A stretch of DNA of 64,000 nt from Coriobacteriales bacterium OH1046 (lineage in GTDB: Bacteria > Actinomycetota > Coriobacteriia > Coriobacteriales > Atopobiaceae). A model generated the notes under the pieces. It was not told the origin of the DNA. It was given only the letters and a program-made list of their open reading frames with translations, and ran no database searches. Made by a program: the position numbers and the translations under genes. The stretch lies in the NCBI GenBank assembly GCA_004010535.1, contig RQYE01000004.1, positions 62,001 through 126,000 of the forward strand, in the 5' to 3' direction. Of this stretch, positions 41,270-49,707 are shown piece by piece; positions within the stretch are counted from its first letter, which is position 1, and the number at the start of each line of letters is the position of its first letter.

Positions 41270-42670
41270 TCACGCGCTCCGTGTTCTCGCCTTCTCAACC
41301 AAGGAAACGTACTTCTTTTTTTGCATCCTCTTGCCTATAGGCGTGGACAGTATGCCGGCTGCTATGCCCATGATCCACACGTATTCCCAGCTGATAAGGA
41401 ATCCAATCAGATTTATCGCCGCAATGACAATCAGCCAGTACGCCGATTGGAACTTGCCATTCGCTTTATCCAGTTCTCCTAAAATATCGATGCCATCCGA
41501 GGAATGAGGAGCATGTTCTATAAATTCTGCTGCTCCTGCAGCTCCCGCACAAGAACGGAAATCGGAGCCGCATTCCTCGGCGGCGTGTTCGTATGCGGTA
41601 TTGTCCAGGACTTCCTGCACAGCAGATCGGATGCCATCGACAGAATCGTCATTCAGCATAAGTCCGGCATTCATCTCCGTGACTCTTCTTGCTACAGCCT
41701 TTTGCTCGCTCGTCTGCGGATAGAGAATCATCGGCGTGGCCATGTACAGGCTTTCAGAAACGCTGTTCATGCCGCAGTGCGTGATAAAAACATCTGCACC
41801 GGATAGAATATCGAGTTGATCGACATGAGGGTGCACGTGAATATTGTCGGGCAACGTTCCCAAAGCATCACGGTCTATCGCATTTCCGCAGGATATGATG
41901 ACATCGATATTCTGTCCCTTTAATGCATCGATGCACTTTGCATAGAAATCCGGTCTGTCATTGATGACCGTTCCCATAGAGATATAAACAAGTGGCCGCG
42001 TTTTATCCTTATTCGGATCGGCTTTTGAGAATACGGATGGGCCGACAAAAACATAATGGTCGGAAAAGCTCTCAACATATGGTTGAAACCGCCTTGAGGT
42101 GTAGACGATCGAATCTGTATTGTTATCGCTTCGGACCAGCGATAATGCTCCTTCCACATGGTAGCCGTATGGCTCAAGTGTTTTCAGTTCCTTCGACACT
42201 CTCGGAAGTCCGAAGATCATATCCGCCAATTCCCCAAGCGTATTCCCCATGTACTGCGAGGACATCTGATTAAAGGCGAACGTGCTGGTAGAGACCACCA
42301 TCGGTACGTTATGCTTCCAAGCATTCAGCTTGCCCCAAAAACATACGGAGTCCGTATATACAACATCGGGGCGGAAGGTTTTAAATTCCTCATCGAGAAA
42401 ACCGTCCATAGAACATGTGATGCGGATATCCTGCACAGTCATTTCTGTGGTGGATACGTTTTTAAGTCCCTTCTCTTCTTGCTCCGCCAGATCGGGAAGA
42501 TAGGAATCACAGGATATAAAATCCGCTCCGGTAGAGCGGATGCTCGTTTCAAACTCATTGAATGAGTAGAACCTGACCGTATTCCCGCATTGTACAAGTT
42601 CGGCGGCAACTGGAAGCATAGGATTGGTATGACCGTGCGCAGGAATACAGAAAAAGGCGATTCTCTTCAA
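41270..42670 (-). CDS. MGT/UGT-family glycosyltransferase with C-terminal membrane helices
   Basis: A 466-residue GT-B glycosyltransferase of the macrolide/UDP-glycosyltransferase family. Visible are FFCIPAHGHTNPMLPVAAEL, the nucleotide-sugar motif HPHVDQLDILSGADVFITHC then GMNSVSESLYMATPMI, and SEQKAVARRVTEMNAG. After ~residue 400 there are two hydrophobic segments (AYWLIVIAAINLIGFLI; YVWIMGIAAGILSTPIG), unusual for this family. Base composition is clearly lower in GC than in neighbouring genes, suggesting import from Firmicutes. The start overlaps the AbrB stop by four bases, so the pair is one operon. The acceptor may be a macrolide-like or lipid molecule. Confidence 0.88.
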   Translation of the reverse strand: MKRIAFFCIPAHGHTNPMLPVAAELVQCGNTVRFYSFNEFETSIRSTGADFISCDSYLPDLAEQEEKGLKNVSTTEMTVQDIRITCSMDGFLDEEFKTFRPDVVYTDSVCFWGKLNAWKHNVPMVVSTSTFAFNQMSSQYMGNTLGELADMIFGLPRVSKELKTLEPYGYHVEGALSLVRSDNNTDSIVYTSRRFQPYVESFSDHYVFVGPSVFSKADPNKDKTRPLVYISMGTVINDRPDFYAKCIDALKGQNIDVIISCGNAIDRDALGTLPDNIHVHPHVDQLDILSGADVFITHCGMNSVSESLYMATPMILYPQTSEQKAVARRVTEMNAGLMLNDDSVDGIRSAVQEVLDNTAYEHAAEECGSDFRSCAGAAGAAEFIEHAPHSSDGIDILGELDKANGKFQSAYWLIVIAAINLIGFLISWEYVWIMGIAAGILSTPIGKRMQKKKYVSLVEKARTRSA

Positions 42671-42885
42671 TCGCCATCACCATCCTTTTCCTGAAATGCC
42701 GCACCAAATAATTCGGCAAAGGCTCCTTTCGGAGGAATGGCGATTCCCCGCTCGATATCGCCAAGAAGAAGCAATGTATCTCCCGGCTTGATTCCAAAGA
42801 TATCCCGTGCCTGTTTCGGTATTACGATCTGTCCCTTTTCCCCGACAGTGGCTGTCCATGCATATTTCCCGTCCGGTCCGTTCAT
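42667..42885 (-). CDS. AbrB/SpoVT-type swapped-hairpin regulator
   Basis: A 72-residue DNA-binding protein with the AbrB fold core (ATVGEKGQIVIPKQARDIFG then IKPGDTLLLLGDIERGIA). AbrB/glycosyltransferase pairs occur in several clostridia. GAGGTGAAG precedes the ATG at 42885; a longer frame to 42924 starts inside the promoter and is rejected. It probably controls its own operon through the dyad at 42900-42928. Confidence 0.88.
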   Translation of the reverse strand: MNGPDGKYAWTATVGEKGQIVIPKQARDIFGIKPGDTLLLLGDIERGIAIPPKGAFAELFGAAFQEKDGDGD

Positions 42886-42899
42886 TTTCTTCACCTCAT

Positions 42900-42939
42900 A
42901 AGTATGATTTGTATAATAAATCATACTTCATTTTTTCAA
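42900..42939 (-). promoter_or_regulatory. Promoter and dyad operator of the AbrB-glycosyltransferase operon
   Basis: On the minus strand a -35 TTGAAA (42939-42934) and a -10 TTATAC (42916-42911) are spaced 17 bases. The -10 sits in an 11-bp perfect inverted repeat AAGTATGATTT / AAATCATACTT (42900-42910, 42918-42928) with a seven-base loop. A protein bound there would block polymerase. Confidence 0.75.
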
Positions 42940-43192
42940 AGTATCAATGGGTCTCGAAAAACCACATGGGCGATCTTCAATCTTGGCCACAGGAGCCGCA
43001 GGATCGATACCGGATTATCGGGCATGGACTGGAGAGCATCCTCGTCGCGTACGCTGCGCGCCCGAAGGCTGCAATCCCGAAAGGCGTAACTCGAGACGCG
43101 CTTTGGGCAACTCGGTTGCACGGGAGCCCTTTTCTCCCCCATAAGGCGTTAGACTGCAATCGCCAGGCTCGCAACAGGAAAGGCGGGGCAAC

Positions 43193-43648
43193 GTGAATGT
43201 TCGCATGATAGAGGAGCCCGGTTGCCGGGAAATCGAGGTGACCGTGCGCTCGGCACCAGGCGACTCACGTGCCGCACGCATCGCCGAGCGCGTGCGGAGC
43301 ATGTTCGGCCGGCTCGTCGGCTACGCCGATGGCGGCTCGATAGATAGGCTCGTCGTGCCGCTCGAGAGCGTGATCAGCATCGAGACCGCCGAGAAGCGCG
43401 CTTGGATCCACACGGTCGGCGGTAAAAGGCTCGAGAGCCCCATGAGGCTCTACGAGCTCGAGGATGCCCTCGAGGGGACCGAGTTCGTGCGCGTCTCGCG
43501 TCAGGCGCTCGTCAACCTCGATCACGTCATGGGCATCAGACCCGAGCCCAACGGCAGGCTGGCGCTCAAGATGGGCAACGAGGACATCGTCATCGTCTCG
43601 CGCAGCTACGTATCCGACCTCAAGGGAAGGATCGGCATCACACACTAG
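43193..43648 (+). CDS. LytTR-domain DNA-binding regulator
   Basis: A ~151-residue protein whose C-terminal 100 residues are a LytTR domain: VVPLESVISIETAEKRAWIH, SPMRLYELEDAL, FVRVSRQALVNLDHVMGI and VSRSYVSDLKG. There is no receiver domain, so it belongs to the small LytTR regulators paired with DUF3021 membrane proteins. The pair probably forms an inhibitory-membrane-protein/regulator switch. The GTG at 43193 is used; ATG at 43205 is the alternative. Confidence 0.88.
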   Translation: MNVRMIEEPGCREIEVTVRSAPGDSRAARIAERVRSMFGRLVGYADGGSIDRLVVPLESVISIETAEKRAWIHTVGGKRLESPMRLYELEDALEGTEFVRVSRQALVNLDHVMGIRPEPNGRLALKMGNEDIVIVSRSYVSDLKGRIGITH

Positions 43649-43690
43649 TGCACCCAGTATTGCCCCATGCGATCGAAGGAGGATCCCATC

Positions 43691-44179
43691 ATGGCAAGGA
43701 ACAGAGAGCAGGACGGATTTCTGAGCGGGTACGACAACCGCAACATCGGCAGTGCCGTGGGTATGGGGCTCCTCACGGGCAGTCTCATCACCGTGATCAT
43801 GCTGGTGCTGTCGATAGCCGTAGGAGCCGCGATCTCCGGCTTGAGCGATTGGATGAGGTATTACCTCAGCTACATCGTCGCCGGTCTTGCCGGCGGCATC
43901 CTGCAGCAGCTGTGGTTCAACTACCACCCCACCATGAGGTTCGCCTACAGCGCACGGCTCCTCGGATTCGGCATAACCTACTATGTCGTGCTCGCTGCCT
44001 GCGCATACTTCGGAAGCTGGCTGCCTGCCGGCAATCCCTGGGCGTGGGCGACCTTCTCGATCATATTCCTCGTGATATTCGCAGCGGTGACCTTCATCAT
44101 CGGAGTATCGCTCAAGAAGCGCGGCATCGAGTACACGGAGAGGCTCGACGAGTACCATGCGAAGCGAAGGGGTGAATAG
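43691..44179 (+). CDS. DUF3021 membrane protein
   Basis: A 162-residue protein with four hydrophobic segments: VGMGLLTGSLITVIMLVLSI; YYLSYIVAGLAGGILQQLWF; LLGFGITYYVVLAACAYF; ATFSIIFLVIFAAVTFIIG. The pattern and the upstream LytTR gene identify DUF3021. Such proteins are known as membrane partners that restrain the neighbouring LytTR regulator in streptococci and lactobacilli. GAAGGAGG lies before the ATG. Confidence 0.82.
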   Translation: MARNREQDGFLSGYDNRNIGSAVGMGLLTGSLITVIMLVLSIAVGAAISGLSDWMRYYLSYIVAGLAGGILQQLWFNYHPTMRFAYSARLLGFGITYYVVLAACAYFGSWLPAGNPWAWATFSIIFLVIFAAVTFIIGVSLKKRGIEYTERLDEYHAKRRGE

Positions 44180-44699
44180 GCCGCAGATGGGCGCTGCTCC
44201 GGCGCTATGGCTGGATATCCCCCGCCACACCGGAGGCAGACAGGACGATCCGGTCATGGCGACTGCGTCTCAGCCGAACCCGGCGGTCGCCACGCCGTCA
44301 TCGGGCGCATCCACCAGCGCGAAGAGATAGAAGCGGGCGGGCCCGTCTCGGCAAACGCGGAGCAGATGCGCAGGCGCACCTCCTCGATCTGCTTTTCTGA
44401 GGAAACCGCCGAGGAGAGCAGGCAGATGTTCGCCGGCGTACATGCGCGGGGCGACGCTTATGGTAACCTCCACCTCGGCGCCATCGTGCTCGCCCCCTCC
44501 CTTCTCGGCTGCATAGAAGCCTTGTAGAGAAGAAGGCCGAGTTCCCCATACATACATGGGGGTATCAAATGAGCCGGTATGGAGAAGTCCAGCGAACTAC
44601 TTGTGCGGGGCTCACGAACCAGAGCCAGAAAAATACTGTCAAACATTGCTGTTTGATCGCTGGAGAAAAGTTTACCAACCATTCCCGTGTAAAATTTCT
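44180..44699. other. 520-bp region without a convincing gene
   Basis: Open frames exist on both strands (plus 44207-44527; minus 44557-44270). Neither has a ribosome site nor a recognised family, and they overlap each other. A segment of the minus frame (VEVTISVAPRMYAGEHLPAL) reads like protein and may be a relic. A small dyad TCAAAC-ATTGCT-GTTTGA lies at 44639-44656, about 50 bases before the Abi promoter. Confidence 0.35.
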
Positions 44700-44728
44700 T
44701 TGACGTCAATTCGTGTGGTAGATTATAG
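44700..44728 (+). promoter_or_regulatory. Strong promoter of the Abi_2 locus
   Basis: TTGACG (44700-44705) and TTATAG (44723-44728) with a 17-base spacer. This is near-consensus spacing and one of the best promoters in the window. Transcription should begin around 44734-44736, exactly at the 5' side of the structured leader. Confidence 0.75.
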
Positions 44729-44733
44729 ATAGC

Positions 44734-44793
44734 GAACCCGCCATGCCTCTCTCCCGACGTCAACCGGGATGATTGCAAACTTGGCGGGTGTTC
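44734..44793 (+). ncRNA. Structured leader RNA of the Abi_2 gene (abiF-ncRNA-like)
   Basis: The RNA can form an outer stem, GAACCCGCCA (44734-44743) with TGGCGGGTGTTC (44782-44793), enclosing a small inner hairpin TCCCG/CGGGA (44752-44756, 44765-44769). A pyrimidine run TTCCTTTTCC follows before the coding start at 44811. A conserved RNA upstream of Abi_2/abiF genes has been described; this structure, its position and its own promoter fit that. I have not compared it to a covariance model. Confidence 0.55.
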
Positions 44794-44810
44794 CTTTTCC
44801 GGGGGATTGC

Positions 44811-45752
44811 ATGGAATACGCGAAGCTGTGGCTCTCATACGATGAACAAGCAGACAGACTGGCAGAACGAGGCCTTGGCTTCGACAGGGATGATCTTGTC
44901 GAGCACCTTGCGGACGTTGGGTACTACCGCCTAAGCGGATACTGGTATATCTACAAGCAGGACTCCGATGTCCAAGGCGAATCGTTCACCGAAGGGACGA
45001 CGTTCGCCAAGGTTTGGGACTTATACACCTTCGATCGCCAGCTCAGGCTCATCACGCTCGACGCTATCGAACGCGTCGAAATATACATGCGCACCCAGCT
45101 TGCATATCGCCTTGCAGAGCAGTCTGGACCGTTCGGCTTCTTGAACCGCTCGACACTTCCCAACATTGATCAGAAGGCATACGGTCATTTTATGTCTAAG
45201 TGCTTCACAGCATATGACCGCTCGAAGACACTATTCATCGAGCATTTCAAGAAAAAGTATGGTGACTCCCACGGACTACCACCGTACTGGACACTCGTCA
45301 ATATCATGGACTTCGGCATGATGCTCACGCTGTTTCGGGGCTCCCCGAATGTCGTCAAGAAAGGCATTGCCGACGAGATCGGGATTCCCGCAGGGGTGTT
45401 TGAATCGTGGCTCCTCACCTTGAACACCGTACGCAACGCATGCGCGCATCACGATCGCTTGTGGAACAAGAGATTGGGTAATCGGGCCAAGATTCCACGT
45501 GGTCGCAAGTACCCCGAGTGGCATAAGCCTTACAAGGTCCAAAACAGCACAACGTTCTGCCTGCTCACCATCCTTGGATACCTTCTTGGGCGAATCGCCC
45601 CAAATTCGTCTTGGCACAGCAAGGTGATTCAACTCCTACGCGATCGCAATGAAGAGGACCTGCGGCGCATGGGATTCTACGAAGGATGGGAAGAGTGCCC
45701 GATTTGGAAGAAGTGGATGCAGGGTGGAGAGAACTCTGCCGGCAAAGTCTGA
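44811..45752 (+). CDS. Abi family protein (AbiD/AbiF, Abi_2)
   Basis: A 313-residue abortive-infection protein of the Abi_2 family. The N-terminus carries LSYDEQADRLAERGL then DVGYYRLSGYWYIYKQ, followed by FAKVWDLYTFDRQLRLI and IERVEIYMRTQLAY, all typical. The HEPN-type catalytic RxxxxH motif is seen in VRNACAHHDRLWNKRL, so RNase activity is likely. Abi_2 proteins protect bacteria against phage by stopping growth of infected cells. The base composition is slightly AT-rich and no recombinase is nearby. The start MEYAKLW is preceded by GGGGG; a longer frame runs into the leader RNA. Confidence 0.92.
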   Translation: MEYAKLWLSYDEQADRLAERGLGFDRDDLVEHLADVGYYRLSGYWYIYKQDSDVQGESFTEGTTFAKVWDLYTFDRQLRLITLDAIERVEIYMRTQLAYRLAEQSGPFGFLNRSTLPNIDQKAYGHFMSKCFTAYDRSKTLFIEHFKKKYGDSHGLPPYWTLVNIMDFGMMLTLFRGSPNVVKKGIADEIGIPAGVFESWLLTLNTVRNACAHHDRLWNKRLGNRAKIPRGRKYPEWHKPYKVQNSTTFCLLTILGYLLGRIAPNSSWHSKVIQLLRDRNEEDLRRMGFYEGWEECPIWKKWMQGGENSAGKV

Positions 45753-45940
45753 CACGAGCTCAGGAGGAGGAAGGCTACCTTCTTCACGGACGTAAGCCAA
45801 GCGTAGTACGACAGGAACTCATGTCGTGACGAAAACTTTTATGGGAATAAGCAGAGATGGGCACATCCGGATTTGCTGGAGAGAAGGATGCGCTTGGACA
45901 CATGGCAGCGTGAAAACTTACGATCGGAGAAGCTGCAGGC

Positions 45941-46275
45941 ATGAAGAGGGCAGTGCTTTCGCTGGCAGCTATATCTATGCTGATCCTTCTGACAGCCTGC
46001 GGAAAGAAAGGGGCCACGCCCGACTGCGAACAGGCGATGGGCATTATCATCGTCAATGATCGGGGGCCATGGGGCAAGAAACGCAGCCGGTCCCGCCTCC
46101 AAGGCCGACGTCGGCGGCGATACGATCGAGGCAGAGGCGACAACCGCCCTCGAGCGTTTCCGCCAACGGAGCCGCAGTTATCGGGGGCATCGGTTGCGCA
46201 ACGAAGGCTGGCGCGCGTGGAGAGGATCGCGAAATGGAAATATCCGCATCTCTGTGCTATTAGTTATCTTGTAAA
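45941..46275 (+). pseudogene. Truncated lipoprotein gene
   Basis: From 45941 a clear lipoprotein signal is seen (MKRAVLSLAAISMLILLTAC, lipobox LTAC) and ~20 more residues (GKKGATPDCEQAMGIIIVND). The frame then continues as Arg-rich nonsense. Coding-like text reappears in another frame (ASKADVGGDTIEAEATTAL), so a frameshift around 46060-46080 is likely, and the C-terminus is lost before the TetR gene. A GGAGAAG site precedes the ATG. The product is unknown. Confidence 0.5.
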
Positions 46276-46350
46276 AAAGGCAGCAGGTTGCTACGCCAAA
46301 AAAACTGCCCCGGCATACGCCGTGGCGCAGAGACGGAAGGGGGGATTCCC

Positions 46351-46926
46351 ATGTCGCAGATCACCAAACGGGCATTGGAGGCATCCCTTAAAAACATGCT
46401 CCTTCAAAAGCCTTTGGATAAAATCACCATCAATGATATCGCGAAGGACTGCGGCATCAACCGCATGACATTCTATTACCATTTCAAAGACATCTACGAT
46501 CTGGTGGAATGGTCCTGTGCCGAGGATGCGGCCAAGGCTTTAGCGGGGAATAAGACGTACGATACTTGGCAGCAGGGCTTTCTGCAGATATTCGAGGCGG
46601 TCAAAGATAACAAGCCCTTTATCATGAATGTGCATCACTCCGTCAGCAGGGAGCAAGTGGAGCGCTATTTATATGAGGTCACCTACGGGCTGCTTCTGAA
46701 TGTTGTAAACGAGGAAGCCGCCGACGATCCGGTGAGTGAGGAAGATAAGTCCTTCATCGCCCACTTCTATAAGTATGCATTTGTGGGGCTGATGTTGGAC
46801 TGGATCCGGGGGGACATGAAGGAAGACCCGAAAGAGATCGTCAACCGTCTTTCGTTGCTGATGCAGGGCAATTTCTCCCGGGCACTGAAAGCGTACTGTA
46901 CGGGAGAACCTAAGCAAATCCGGTGA
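46351..46926 (+). CDS. TetR/AcrR-family regulator (DhaS-like C-terminus)
   Basis: A 191-residue regulator. The N-terminal helix-turn-helix ITINDIAKDCGINRMTFYYH with FKDIYDLVEWS is typical of the TetR_C_8 (DhaS-like) group. GGAAGGGG precedes the ATG. It is upstream of, and co-directional with, the oleate hydratase gene, with a perfect 49-bp palindrome between. It likely controls fatty-acid response or the hydratase. The sequence is AT-richer than neighbours, suggesting transfer with the hydratase gene. Confidence 0.88.
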   Translation: MSQITKRALEASLKNMLLQKPLDKITINDIAKDCGINRMTFYYHFKDIYDLVEWSCAEDAAKALAGNKTYDTWQQGFLQIFEAVKDNKPFIMNVHHSVSREQVERYLYEVTYGLLLNVVNEEAADDPVSEEDKSFIAHFYKYAFVGLMLDWIRGDMKEDPKEIVNRLSLLMQGNFSRALKAYCTGEPKQIR

Positions 46927-46941
46927 TTTGATAAAAATCCA

Positions 46942-46990
46942 AGCAGAAATGCCGCCATGATAAAACTTTTATCATGGCGGCATTTCTGCT
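46942..46990. repeat. 49-bp perfect palindrome between tetR and oleate hydratase
   Basis: Two 24-base arms around one central base at 46966. The core is CCGCCATGATAAAA on the left. It could be the tetR terminator (though the only T-run lies at the loop, not after the stem) or a wide operator upstream of the hydratase start 70 bases away. Confidence 0.9.
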
Positions 46991-47059
46991 GATTGCGGGC
47001 GTTTTTGCATGCCGGAATAATTACATAAACCAAAGGCGAGTTCTATGGAGGTGTTCGCT

Positions 47060-48835
47060 ATGTATTATTCAAGCGGTAACTATGAGGCATTTGCACGTCC
47101 CGAAAAGCCGGAAGGCATCGAGCACAAGTCGGCATACCTGATCGGCAGCGGCTTGGCCTCGCTTTCTGCGGCTTGCTTCCTTGTCAGAGACGCCCAGATG
47201 CCCGGAAGCCACGTCCATGTTCTGGAGCGGGATTCTCGCCCCGGCGGCGCCCTGGACGGCGACCAGATAACGAACGTCGGCTATGTCATGCGTGGCGGCC
47301 GGGAGATGGACAATCACTTCGAGTGCATGTGGGATCTGTTCCGTTCCATCCCGTCTATCGAAACCGATGGCGTCAGTGTCCTGGATGAATACTATTGGCT
47401 GAACAAGAGCGACCCCAACTACTCCCTGTGCCGGGCGACCCAGAATCGGGGCGAAGACGCGCAGACCGGCAATAAGTTCGGCCTGTCGGACAAGGGCAGC
47501 ATGGAAATCATGAAGCTGTTCATGACTCCGGACGAACAGCTTGCCAATGTGAAAATGACCGAGCTGTTCGATGAAGAGGTTTTCAATACCAACTTCTGGA
47601 TGTACTGGCGCACCATGTTTGCCTTCAAGGATGACCAGAGTGCTCTGGAGATGAAGCGCTATATGCAGCGCTACATCCACCACATCGGTGGACTTCCGGA
47701 CTTTACCGCGCTGCGGTTCACAAAGTACAACCAGTATGAGTCTATGGTGCTTCCCATGGTCAAGTATCTGGAAGAACATGGGGTGCAGTTCCACTATGGC
47801 ATCAAGGTCATGAACGTCCTCTTCGACATCCATGACGGCAAAAAGCTGGCGAAGACCATCGTGCTGGAACGTGAAGGGCAGGCCGAGCATATCGATCTGA
47901 CCGAGAATGATCTGGTATTTTATACCAACGGCAGCAATGTTGAAAATTCAACTTACGGTAGCCAAACAAAGGCCACGGGCATGGATGGCGAGATTCACGA
48001 GGGCGGATCCTTCGATTTGTGGAGAAAAATCGCAGCGCAGGATCCCGCCTTCGGCCGCCCCGATAAGTTCTGCACCGACCCTGAGGACAGCAACTGGGTC
48101 AGCGCCACGGTCAATACGCTGGACGAGAGGATCCTGCCCTACATACGGAATATCTGCAAGCGCGACCCTCTGTCCGGCAAGGTGGTCACGGGCGGTATCG
48201 TCACAGTCAAGGATTCCAGCTGGCTTCTCAGCTGGACGATCAACCGCCAGCCCCAGTATCGTGATCAACCGAAGGGACAAGTGCTGGTATGGCTGTATGG
48301 AATGTTCTCCGATCGCCCCGGCGACTTCGTAAAACAGCCCATGCGGGACTGCACCGGCATGGAAATCTGCGAAGAATGGCTCTATCATCTGGGTGTTCCA
48401 GAAGATCAGATTGAAGAGCTGGCAAAAAACAGCGCCAACACCGTTCCCGTGATGATGCCTTTTGCCAGCGCCTATTTCCAGCCGCGCGAATCCGGTGACA
48501 GGCCTTCTGTCGTACCGAGCGGCTCTGTTAACTTTGCCTTTATCGGCAATTTTGCAGAAACACCCCGAGATACGGTTTTCACCACGGAGTATTCTATCCG
48601 CACCGCCATGGAAGCCGTCTACACCCTTCTGGATGTCGACCGAGGCGTTCCGGAAGTCTGGGGCAGCGTCTACGACATCCGCGATCTGCTGAATGCCACG
48701 GTCGCCCTGCGGGATGGGAAGAAGATCACCGACATGGAGCTCGGCCTCAAAAAGAGAATCGCACTGAAAGAGGCTCTGAAGAAGATCGAAGGTACGGAGG
48801 TTGAAAAACTTCTGGAAGAACACGAGGTGATCTAG
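47060..48835 (+). CDS. ohyA: Oleate hydratase (FAD-dependent)
   Basis: A 591-residue oleate hydratase, the usual length. It has the FAD-binding SAYLIGSGLASLSAACFL and the adjacent LERDSRPGGALDG. The catalytic Glu loop is RGGREMDNHFECMWDLF; later blocks are FYTNGSNVENSTYG, SWTINRQPQY and CTGMEICEEWLYHLG. The enzyme adds water to oleic acid to give 10-hydroxystearic acid, which protects against free fatty acids in gut and skin bacteria. It needs FAD but no net redox change. The ATG at 47060 follows GGAGGTG; TetR upstream is its likely regulator. The lower GC content suggests transfer. Confidence 0.95.
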   Translation: MYYSSGNYEAFARPEKPEGIEHKSAYLIGSGLASLSAACFLVRDAQMPGSHVHVLERDSRPGGALDGDQITNVGYVMRGGREMDNHFECMWDLFRSIPSIETDGVSVLDEYYWLNKSDPNYSLCRATQNRGEDAQTGNKFGLSDKGSMEIMKLFMTPDEQLANVKMTELFDEEVFNTNFWMYWRTMFAFKDDQSALEMKRYMQRYIHHIGGLPDFTALRFTKYNQYESMVLPMVKYLEEHGVQFHYGIKVMNVLFDIHDGKKLAKTIVLEREGQAEHIDLTENDLVFYTNGSNVENSTYGSQTKATGMDGEIHEGGSFDLWRKIAAQDPAFGRPDKFCTDPEDSNWVSATVNTLDERILPYIRNICKRDPLSGKVVTGGIVTVKDSSWLLSWTINRQPQYRDQPKGQVLVWLYGMFSDRPGDFVKQPMRDCTGMEICEEWLYHLGVPEDQIEELAKNSANTVPVMMPFASAYFQPRESGDRPSVVPSGSVNFAFIGNFAETPRDTVFTTEYSIRTAMEAVYTLLDVDRGVPEVWGSVYDIRDLLNATVALRDGKKITDMELGLKKRIALKEALKKIEGTEVEKLLEEHEVI

Positions 48836-49003
48836 CCGTCGAAGAAACGCACGATAGCCTTTTGGTCTCAGGTTTCAATCAGCGACCATGAAGCGCCATG
48901 ATGGAAGAGCGATCAGCGATAAGCTGGTCGCTCATCGCGTGTCGTCCGTCCTGGCACCAGAGCATCATCGTCCCCAGCTGCGTATGGAGCGCCCCACCGA
49001 ATG

Positions 49004-49035
49004 CCCGCGGCACCTATCCGGATAGGTGCCGCGGG
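49004..49035. terminator. 32-bp perfect GC-rich palindrome, likely bidirectional terminator
   Basis: CCCGCGGCACCTATCC and its exact complement, head-to-head with no loop, 170 bases after the hydratase stop and 90 bases past the lacB stop. It separates convergent genes. No poly-T follows on either strand. Confidence 0.6.
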
Positions 49036-49125
49036 TGGGCTACGCTGCAGGCATCGCATTCGATAAGAGCCTATGCGCCTTGCCCCTCGATGTACCGAGC
49101 GTGATGGCCGGTGCCGTGGCAGCGC

Positions 49126-49653
49126 CTAGTCCTCGTACTCCCCGCGATCCCACTTCTCGAGGAACTCATCGAAGAAGTGCGGATCGGACTGGGCGGATGC
49201 GGCATGCTCCACGGCGTCGATCTTCGCCACCAGGGCATCGGACTCGGGCGTGGGCTCATACTCCGCCGCGAGGAAGGCCTCGGCGATGTCGTTGATGAGG
49301 AACTCGCCCACGATGCGTCCGCCAAAGCCGCACACATTGGCGTCGAGGTGCCTGCGCGCCCAGACGGCCGTCGTCATATCGCGCACGAGAGCACACCGGA
49401 CCCCGGGCACCTTGTTGACGGCATTGGTGATGCCGATCCCCGTGCCGCACAGCACGATGCCGGCATCGGCCTCGCCCGAGGCCACCAGCTCGCCCACTCT
49501 CTTGCCATATATGGGATAGTGCGTGCGCGTGTTGTCGTACGTACCGCAGTCTATGACCGTGTGCCCGTGCGCTTTGAGCGAGTCGGAAAGGCGCATCTTG
49601 GTATCGGTGACAATATGATCGCAACCTATGGCGATGACCTGTGATTTTGCCAT
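49126..49653 (-). CDS. lacB: Galactose-6-phosphate isomerase, LacB subunit
   Basis: A 175-residue RpiB-fold protein of the LacB type: [15 protein letters not shown], the phosphate site [15 protein letters not shown] and [17 protein letters not shown]. The LacAB complex converts D-galactose-6-phosphate to D-tagatose-6-phosphate in the tagatose branch of lactose breakdown. It lies 54 bases after lacA, which supplies the partner subunit. GATAGGAGACAGC precedes the ATG. The order lacR-lacA-lacB is as in the Firmicutes lac operon. Confidence 0.92.
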   Translation of the reverse strand: MAKSQVIAIGCDHIVTDTKMRLSDSLKAHGHTVIDCGTYDNTRTHYPIYGKRVGELVASGEADAGIVLCGTGIGITNAVNKVPGVRCALVRDMTTAVWARRHLDANVCGFGGRIVGEFLINDIAEAFLAAEYEPTPESDALVAKIDAVEHAASAQSDPHFFDEFLEKWDRGEYED

Positions 49654-49707
49654 GCTGTCTCCTATCTATCTCGTGAGTCGGTTCGTTTGATGCCGAGGAT
49701 GGGAGAG

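Noticed and set aside
44207-44557. Open frames on both strands between DUF3021 and the Abi locus
   Set aside because: They overlap each other, lack ribosome sites and match no family known to me; a relic is possible but not supported.
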